Positions 58,380-64,000 of a stretch of 64,000 nt of DNA are shown piece after piece. Origin of the DNA: Cervus elaphus (lineage: Eukaryota > Chordata > Mammalia > Artiodactyla > Cervidae); the NCBI RefSeq assembly GCF_910594005.1, contig NC_057829.1, positions 62,355,001 to 62,419,000 on the forward strand. The letters are read 5' to 3'. How positions within the stretch are numbered: the stretch's first letter is position 1; each line of letters opens with the position of its first letter. The notes beneath the pieces were generated by a model. That model had not been told where the DNA came from. It did not search any database and saw nothing but the letters and a program-made list of their open reading frames with translations. A program made the translations under genes and the position numbers.

Positions 58380-58835
58380 CCTGCCATGGTTTCTGGGAGC
58401 AGGGCACAGTGAATGGTCCCCCAAATCATATGCTGTCAGTTTTTCCCTCTCTGTAACGGTGGCGAGTGCAATGATGGTCCTGCTGTTAAAAAGAAAGCCA
58501 GCTACTTATAGTCTATGCTCATTTTTCCCTGGGACAGTCTTAATGGCGACTCTTCAGGGTCCCCATCCAAATTTGAGACTGGAGAGGCTTGGGGAGGGAC
58601 GTTAGCTCTGAGGCCCGGAGAAAAGCAAGATGTGGTTAGCAAGGCAACCAGAGAGCTGGGAGGCAGCTATGCCATCCCTGGCAACGAAACCAAGAAGAGA
58701 TATGTTGGCTTCGTGGAGCTGGTTTTCGCTATCAAAACTGAAAACCTAAAATAACTCAAGAGGTTGCCTATTGGAATTGATGAGCACTTCAGGAGCGTAA
58801 ATCAGAGTGGCAGGGAGCCGATACGCTGGGTCATC
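58380..58835. other. Repeat-free block, possible conserved noncoding element
   Basis: Unique sequence without recognised repeats. A plus frame at 58515-58754 ends in an unusual Lys/Val/Phe-rich tail (TKKRYVGFVELVFAIKTENL) but has no start or splice context and no family match, so I do not call it a gene. Confidence 0.25.
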
Positions 58836-59094
58836 AGTATGGACGGCCTGACCCGGAGGCTGAGCCCCAGACAAAGGAAGGATCTCACACCAGCTGGGAC
58901 TCCGCCGGCCTTTTTGGTGCCCCTGAGGAGATGGGGTGGTCCCCACAGCCTCTTCCTGTGTGTTACATCAGTGTCTGGGAGGACTGCAACCTCTGATACT
59001 GGGCCCCTGGGTAGGCGGGGAGGAGGTCAATTCCAAGGATGTAGTCCACCTGATCAAAGAACCAGAAGATGAAATAATGACCTCAGGTTGACCT

Positions 59095-59560
59095 CATCTG
59101 GGAGCTTGTCAGAAATGCAGACTCTGAGGCCCCACTTCAGACCTACAAAGTGAGGATCTGCATTTTAACAAGGTTCCCAGTGACTTGTTGTCTATGAAAG
59201 TTTTATTTATTTATTTATGGTTGTGCTGGGTCTTTATTGCGGTGCGTGGGCTTTCTCTAGTTGTAATGAGTGGGGGCTCCTCTCTAGTTACCGTGCACCG
59301 GCTTTTCATTGTGGGGGCTTTCATTGTGGGACACAGGCTCTAGAGTGCGCGGGCTTCAGGAGTTGCAGCACATGCTCAGTAGCTGGGGCTCACGGGCTCA
59401 GCCGCCCTGTGGCATGTGGGATCTAAGTTCCCAGACCAGGGATCAAACATGTGTCCCCTGCATTGGCAGGCCAGTTCTTAAGCACTGGACCACGGAAGTC
59501 CCACCCATGAAAGTTTGAGAAGCTCTGCCTTCAGTTCCATTTCTTACTACCCTGATACCT
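59095..59560. repeat. MER5-type fossil split by a CHR-2 SINE
   Basis: Left part agaaatgcagactctgaggc and aggatctgcattttaacaag to 59203; right part resumes at 59508 with gtttgagaagctctgcctt. The two join into one MER5. Confidence 0.85.
59204..59507 (-). mobile_element. CHR-2 type SINE with target-site duplication
   Basis: Antisense CHR-2 with an ATTT-rich end (tatttatttatttatggttg), ggtgcgtgggctttctctag, gcatgtgggatctaagttcc and ccacggaagtccc. Perfect duplication atgaaagttt at 59194-59203 and 59508-59517. Confidence 0.95.
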
Positions 59561-59561
59561 T

Positions 59562-59680
59562 GGGGAATGACCGTTTACCTCTCTCCACCTCAGTGTTTTC
59601 ATGCAAAAAATGGGGACATACACTCTCTTTCCTCTCCATCACAGGGCTGTCATGAGGCCCCTATTAAGAACAGAGGTGAA
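59562..59680 (+). repeat. MIR-like fragment
   Basis: Weak MIR match: gaatgaccgtttacctctct, ccacctcagtgttttcatgc, aaaaaatggggacatacac and cagggctgtcatgaggc. Confidence 0.6.
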
Positions 59681-59719
59681 GAACCTTATAGCGCTAGGAA
59701 ACTCACATGGTGGTCACAC

Positions 59720-60150
59720 ACCCATCAACCTTGGCTCGCTTTCCTGCTCTCTGCTCTTCACAGGCACCAAGTTCTTCCTGCTTCAGGAATCTTTGTACAA
59801 ACGGTCCCCTCTGCCTGTGACACTTGGAGCTGGTCACTTCCTCTGTGCCCTCATCATTCTTAAGAACCCACTTGTGACATTCTTGATACAGGGGCTCTTT
59901 AATCCGGTCCTTGAAAGACTAGCTCCTTTTGTCATTCAAGTTGCAGCTCAAACGTCCTCCCTTCAGATTTGCTTGTTTCATATCACTTACCATTCACTCA
60001 TTTTTTTTTTAAAATATGTTTGCTACTTTCTTATAAGAGCTCCATGAAGGAAAGACTCAGGTCTGACTCTTCTAGCTTTTTATTAGAACATTGGCTGGCA
60101 CCGAGGAGGCATTGCATACATTTTATTGAATGACTGGGCAAATGAACACT
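59720..60150 (+). repeat. L2 LINE 3' fragment
   Basis: Contains cttcaggaatctttgtacaa, gtcccctctgcctgtgacac, ttgcagctcaaacgtcctcc and a 3' end with attggctggcaccgaggag. Confidence 0.75.
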
Positions 60151-60409
60151 TGTTTCTGGACGTATGTGTGTGATAACCTGTGACTGAGGGCAGGGATCGG
60201 GTGCTGGGGGAATGGGACTGGTCCATGACATCCATTCAGATGCCTCAGTGGTGATTCCTGCAGAAGTCACAGGCAAAGGGTCTAAGACCCAACTGAAAGT
60301 TCCCTCAGAGAAATTCTTCTTCCAAAGCACAGTTTTTCAATGGTCAGGAAGCAGGGCTGGGCCATCCTTGTGTTCATATGGCACGCGAGTTCCATGACAG
60401 CCAAGATGC

Positions 60410-60580
60410 TAGAGCAGTGGTCTGAAAAGAGTGGTCTCCTGACCAGCAGCCTTAGCCCCACCCCTGACCAACTCCATCAGGAACTATGGACACAGCATTC
60501 TGCCATCTGTTTCAATAAGCCCCGCCTCTCCCCTGAATTCCACTGCATGCTGTAGTTGGAGGACCACTGCAGTAAAGAAG
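60410..60580. repeat. MER5-type hAT DNA transposon fossil
   Basis: Pattern gagtggtctcctgaccagca, catcaggaactatgg and gttggaggaccactgcagt. Confidence 0.6.
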
Positions 60581-60869
60581 TGAGAGTCCCCCTCTGTGTG
60601 TAAGCTCTGGCTAGGAAGCGCCGCCGGGGTTTCAGACCGACCTGGTGTTCAGTCAGGAGCTGGGGAGCCAATGGGCAAAAACCATGTCACACCCTGCTGG
60701 GTATTTTGCTTTTCTTCCTTCAGCCTTTACATGACTTCCTTTCATTGCAGGGCTGAAAGCGGGAGACAGTTGGTCGGCACGGAGTGATTCTTCTTTTATC
60801 AGTGTTTTTTTAGAGTGAGTCAGGCTGATTTAATTTTAATCAGCCGAGGCAGCAGCGTGGTGGAGTCTC

Positions 60870-61040
60870 AGCCCTGACTGCACTTTAGAATCACCTGGAG
60901 TGTCTTAAGATACCAATGTCTGGGTCCCACCCGAGTCTGATTAAATCACAACGTCTTGGGGTGGAGCTGGGCACCAGCATTTTTAAAAAAAGCTCCCCAG
61001 ATGACTCTAACTTGCAGCCAGGCCTGAAAACCATCACAGA
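60870..61040. repeat. MER5-type hAT DNA transposon fossil
   Basis: Pattern ctgactgcactttagaatca, cctggagtgtcttaagatac, cacccgagtctgattaaatc, gctccccagatgactctaac. Confidence 0.88.
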
Positions 61041-61094
61041 GTATAGTCAACATGGGCACTCCCAAGATTTCCTGGTGCTAAAAATCACCAGAAA

Positions 61095-61258
61095 AAAGTG
61101 AAAGTGTTATCGCTTAGTCGTATCCAACTCTTTGTGACCCTACAGACTGTAGCTTGCCAGGCTCCTCTGTCCATGGAATTCTCCTGGCAAGAATACTGGA
61201 GTGAGTAGCTATTCCCTTCTTCAGGAGAGCTTCTCCACCCAGGGATAGAACCAGAGGC
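61095..61258 (-). mobile_element. Truncated Bov-tA SINE
   Basis: Antisense SINE from aaagtgaaagtgttatcgct to ccacccagggatagaacc, lacking the tRNA-like 5' head. It is followed at once by MER5-like sequence (61260-61385). Confidence 0.9.
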
Positions 61259-61259
61259 A

Positions 61260-61385
61260 CTTGTTAAAACTACCTATTTCCAAGTCCCTCCCCAGACCAC
61301 CCTGTCAGAGAAGCTCTGAGGGCCTGGGTGCTGTCTTTTTAACATACTGTCTGGGTGATCCTTCTGAGCAAGCTTGGGACACACT
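61260..61385. repeat. MER5-type hAT DNA transposon fossil
   Basis: Pattern cttgttaaaactacctattt, ccaagtccctccccagacc, gtcagagaagctctgagg and tgggtgatccttctgagca. Confidence 0.75.
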
Positions 61386-61454
61386 GGTCACTCGGCCTGT
61401 GTGAGCTCTAGGGCTGATTTCTAGCTTTGCAACTTAACCTCAGGAAGGTTTCTT

Positions 61455-61836
61455 TTTTTTTTTTTTCCCCACCCTCACCTTCTCCCACAGAGTTCAAAAG
61501 TCTGTTCTGTACTTCTGTGTCTCTTTTTCTGTTTTGCATATAGGGTTATTGTTACCATCTTTCTAAATTCCATATATATGTGTTAGTATGCTGTAATGTT
61601 CTTTATCTTTCTGGCTTACTTCACTCTGTATAATGGGCTCCAGTTTCATCCATCTCATTAGGACTGATTCAAATGAATTCTTTTTAATGGCTGAGTAATA
61701 TTCCATGGTGTATATGTACCACAGCTTTCTTATCCATTCATCTGCTGATGGACATCTAGGTTGCTTCCATGTCCTGGCTGTTATAAACAGTGCTGCGATG
61801 AACATTGGGGTGCACATGTCTCTTTCAGATCTGGTT
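61455..61836 (-). mobile_element. Short L1 insertion, both ends shortened, with 16 bp target-site duplication
   Basis: Perfect duplication ctcaggaaggtttctt at 61439-61454 and 61837-61852. The poly(T) is followed directly by internal L1 sequence (cccaccctcaccttctccca), which lies about 260 bp inside the 3' end of the sister copy at 7601. The minus frame 61563-61817 still reads ORF2 C-terminal codons (RKLWYIYTMEYYSAIKKNSF). It is therefore a 5'-truncated L1 with a premature poly(A) tail. Confidence 0.95.
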
Positions 61837-61894
61837 CTCAGGAAGGTTTCTTAAACCTCTGCTGTTTCCTTGTGTTTATCATGGGGGTGGGGTG

Positions 61895-62000
61895 GGGACA
61901 ATAGTATCTATCTCAGAGGATGGCTGAGGAGTACAAGAGAAGATTCATGCAAAGCACTCAGCACAATGCCAGGCACACTGTCGGTGCCCAGTGAATGTTA
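61895..62000 (+). repeat. MIR 3' fragment
   Basis: Pattern agtatctatctcagaggat, gcaaagcactcagcacaatg and ccaggcacactgtcggtgcc. Confidence 0.75.
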
Positions 62001-62510
62001 CTTGTCCCCCTCCCCTCCACCCCCCTCCCGATGCAATCCATTTCAGTTATGGGCAAATGTCTGGGTCCTGCCTCCCTTTTAAATCAGGGCTCATGTCTAT
62101 CATTTGCTACTAAACCTCTTGAACCTCCAATACTATATTCTATACTCCAAGAGTTCCATTCTTACCGACTGGAAGGTGGGTTTTAATTCACCATTAGTAG
62201 TGTCTGTGGAAGTTCTGGGATCCATTCCCACAAAACATCACAATTGGGTTCTTCAGAAGAGTGAGGGGATAGAGGGAATGACCAACTCTAAACCACACCT
62301 GAGATCATGAAGTTCAGTCTCCTCACACCATGGTTGGGAAGTAGAGGTTTTTAATTTCCAGCTACTGATGCCCACTCAGAGGGAGAGAAACCAAGGCAAC
62401 TATAAATTAGGGCAGAGGCTCAGAGAAATTTGACACAAAGACGACAAGGAAAAGTAACCCTCATGAAATTATCTAGCATTCCTCCAACATTTTATAACAT
62501 GTGTGTATTT

Positions 62511-62535
62511 AAGTGTGTGCACACACACACACACA
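62511..62535. repeat. Short GTGTGTGC/(AC)n tract
   Basis: GTGTGTGC is joined to seven AC units, a small self-complementary purine-pyrimidine tract. Confidence 0.85.
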
Positions 62536-62910
62536 AATAGTAGCCTCCAGCCTACTTGTTATTCCTGGATGGAGAGTTGTGAAATAAGAATGAAGCTGTC
62601 CCTGAGCTCTGGAAAGAGCATTTCAGAGACCTTCTCAGTTAAGACAATTATTGAGGATCACATTTTTAGCTCTATCCTGTGATATCAGACAAAAGAACTT
62701 GCAGAATCCCTGATTCTTGACAAGGTGCAGAAAATTGTCAAGTGGCTGTAAGAACAAGGCATCTGGAGCCCAAGGAATTTCTGCTAAAACTTTCAAAATT
62801 AGGTGAAAGAAACACATAATTGCTCTTCCCGATCTTGTGAGGATCTGAGATGCTGAAAAAAATTCTTGGGTGACCCTATGGACGCTGTATTATGATCACT
62901 AAAAGTTTTT

Positions 62911-63085
62911 TTTTCCTCTGTGGTGACCTAGATGGGTGGGACAGGGGGGTAGGGAGATCCAAGAAAGAGGGGATATATGTATATATATAGCTGACTCACT
63001 CTGTTGTACAGCAGAAATTAACACAACGTTGCAAAACAACTATACTCCAAATAAATAAAAATAATAACAATAAATAGAAGTTCAG
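62911..63085 (+). mobile_element. 5'-truncated L1 3' UTR with 13 bp target-site duplication
   Basis: L1 3' end: tggtgacctagatgggtggg, gctgactcactctgttgtac and caactatactccaaataaat with an A-rich tail. Duplication actaaaagttttt at 62898-62910 and 63086-63098. Confidence 0.92.
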
Positions 63086-63099
63086 ACTAAAAGTTTTTC

Positions 63100-63900
63100 C
63101 TGATTATAAAAATATATTTTGTGCCAATTTTACAAAAATTGGAAAAAGATATGAAGTCACAAAGAAGGAAATTTAAATAATCTTTAAATCAACCACCTAG
63201 AATAACTATTAATATAATGGTATATTTCCTTCTAGTCTTTTTCTGTTCATATTTAAATGTTTTACAAAGTGAAGACCATACTGTATCAAGTTTAACATTC
63301 TGCTTCTTTCCCTTGGTTATAATATCATGAATATTTCCCTCATACCTTTAAATATTCTTTAAAAAGAATTTTTAATGATCACATAATATTTCATCATGTT
63401 GGTGTTCCATAATTTTCTTAACCATTTTGGTACTAATGGATAATAAAGTTGCTTCTGTTTTTTTTCTATTATAAAAAAGGTGCAATAAATAGCTTTGCAC
63501 ATAAATTTTTGACCATATATTTCTGATTACTTCCCTAGGACAGAGTTATAAAGGTAGAATTATAGAGTCAACGGATCTGCATATTTTTAAGGCTCTCAGT
63601 AGCTTTTGACAAATTTCTCTCCAGAGTACTGAACTCCCACTAGGAGTTCATGAAAATACCCACCTCACTACGTCTTTGCCAACACAGAGTAGTATAATCT
63701 GCCCACATTTTTGCCAGTTTTATTACTGAAAACTATTGTCAGATTTTACACTGCATCTTGAAAATTGTTAGTGAAGTTATATATTATTTTCCTGTCTATT
63801 ATCCATTTGCACCTCTTTTTTTGTGAATTATTGGTTATGATTATTTTAAGAATTCACATACAGAGTGAAATTCTACATATTACCTTACAGGAAATTCCTA
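63100..63900 (-). repeat. Old L1/HAL1 fragment
   Basis: Antisense old L1: catattattttcatcatgtt-like atttcatcatgttggtgttc, ttttggtactaatggataat, caataaatagctttgcacat and ttgccaacacagagtagtat. Confidence 0.8.
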
Positions 63901-64000
63901 CATTTGACCACTCATGAGCTTTGTCCTGGCTTCTCACTGTGGCTTTAAGTCATGTAGACTCGGACTCATAAGTGGTTACTTTCACCACCTGCCAGTGGCA

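Larger units (their letters stand above)
15779..64000 (-). other. CRTAC1: Partial CRTAC1 intron upstream of the 15582-15778 exon (at least 48.2 kb)
   Basis: This is intron sequence running off the window edge. No further exon was recognised. I looked for the antisense of the segment expected just before YNGPN (an FG-GAP repeat with a DxDxDGDFE motif) and did not see it. Stretches with nothing I can name are 15785-16090, 17275-17980, 18780-19630, 20030-20395, 21010-21365, 22270-23095, 25460-26460, 26550-27920, 29860-30950, 31800-32610, 37500-38100, 38300-38980, 39210-39890, 41360-42110, 43100-43910, 44345-44815, 46940-47535, 48990-49165, 49705-50515, 50660-51505, 54430-55120, 55160-55835, 56310-57350 and 62005-62510. 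Confidence 0.8.

Noticed and set aside
1..64000. CRISPR arrays, insertion sequences, operons, riboswitches or replication origins of bacterial type
   Set aside because: Every repeat family here is mammalian and coding density is near zero; no regularly spaced identical repeats with unique spacers occur.

Overview
The window is nuclear DNA from a ruminant, most likely a bovid such as cattle. The evidence is the repeat content: BovB (RTE-type) LINEs, Bov-tA/Bov-A2 SINEs, cetartiodactyl CHR-1/CHR-2 tRNA-Glu SINEs and young ruminant L1 copies, on a background of shared mammalian fossils (MIR, L2, MER5, old L1M). There is no sign of prokaryotic or plasmid sequence, no operon, no CRISPR array and no complete protein-coding gene.

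The only coding sequence I can defend is two internal exons of one gene on the minus strand: 15582-15778 and 502-638. They read continuously (phase 2 acceptor, phase 1 junction, phase 0 donor), have consensus splice sites, and match CRTAC1 (cartilage acidic protein 1), a secreted matrix protein with FG-GAP repeats. By comparison with the human protein they are probably exons 3 and 4. The window therefore consists of the start of the next intron (1-501), a 14.9 kb intron (639-15581) and at least 48.2 kb of the preceding intron (15779-64000). I did not find the preceding exon, the signal-peptide exon or the promoter; they should lie beyond 64000.

Layout. 1-15.6 kb: small intron with a 4-copy minisatellite (2055-2260), L2/MIR fossils, a plus L1 3' end (6825-7496), a young minus L1 inserted in a CHR-1 SINE (7582-8625), old L1M (9780-10330) and tail-to-tail BovB ends (13866-14746). 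15.8-34 kb: Bov SINEs with clear target-site duplications, L2, a BovB copy, an MLT1-like LTR, and a small poly(A)-tailed copy of an LTR-derived transcript (25186-25443). 34.4-37.2 kb: a BovB cluster including a copy with an inverted 5' part. 38-49.7 kb: SINEs, old L1M, a local inversion with inverted duplication (48241-48403) and CHR-2. 51.4-54.4 kb: L2 and old L1. 55-64 kb: a GC-rich, repeat-free stretch (55840-56300) that may be regulatory, then MIR/L2/MER5, CHR-2, a 3'-shortened L1 with a perfect 16 bp duplication, and old L1.

I found no new biological system. The features most worth a second look are retrotransposition or rearrangement by-products: the BovB inversion, the LTR-transcript retrocopy, the L1 with an early poly(A) site and the fold-back inversion. 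A few repeat-free intronic blocks could be conserved enhancers. Repeat family names rest on recognition by eye, not on a database search, and boundaries without a stated duplication are good to about 10-20 bases.
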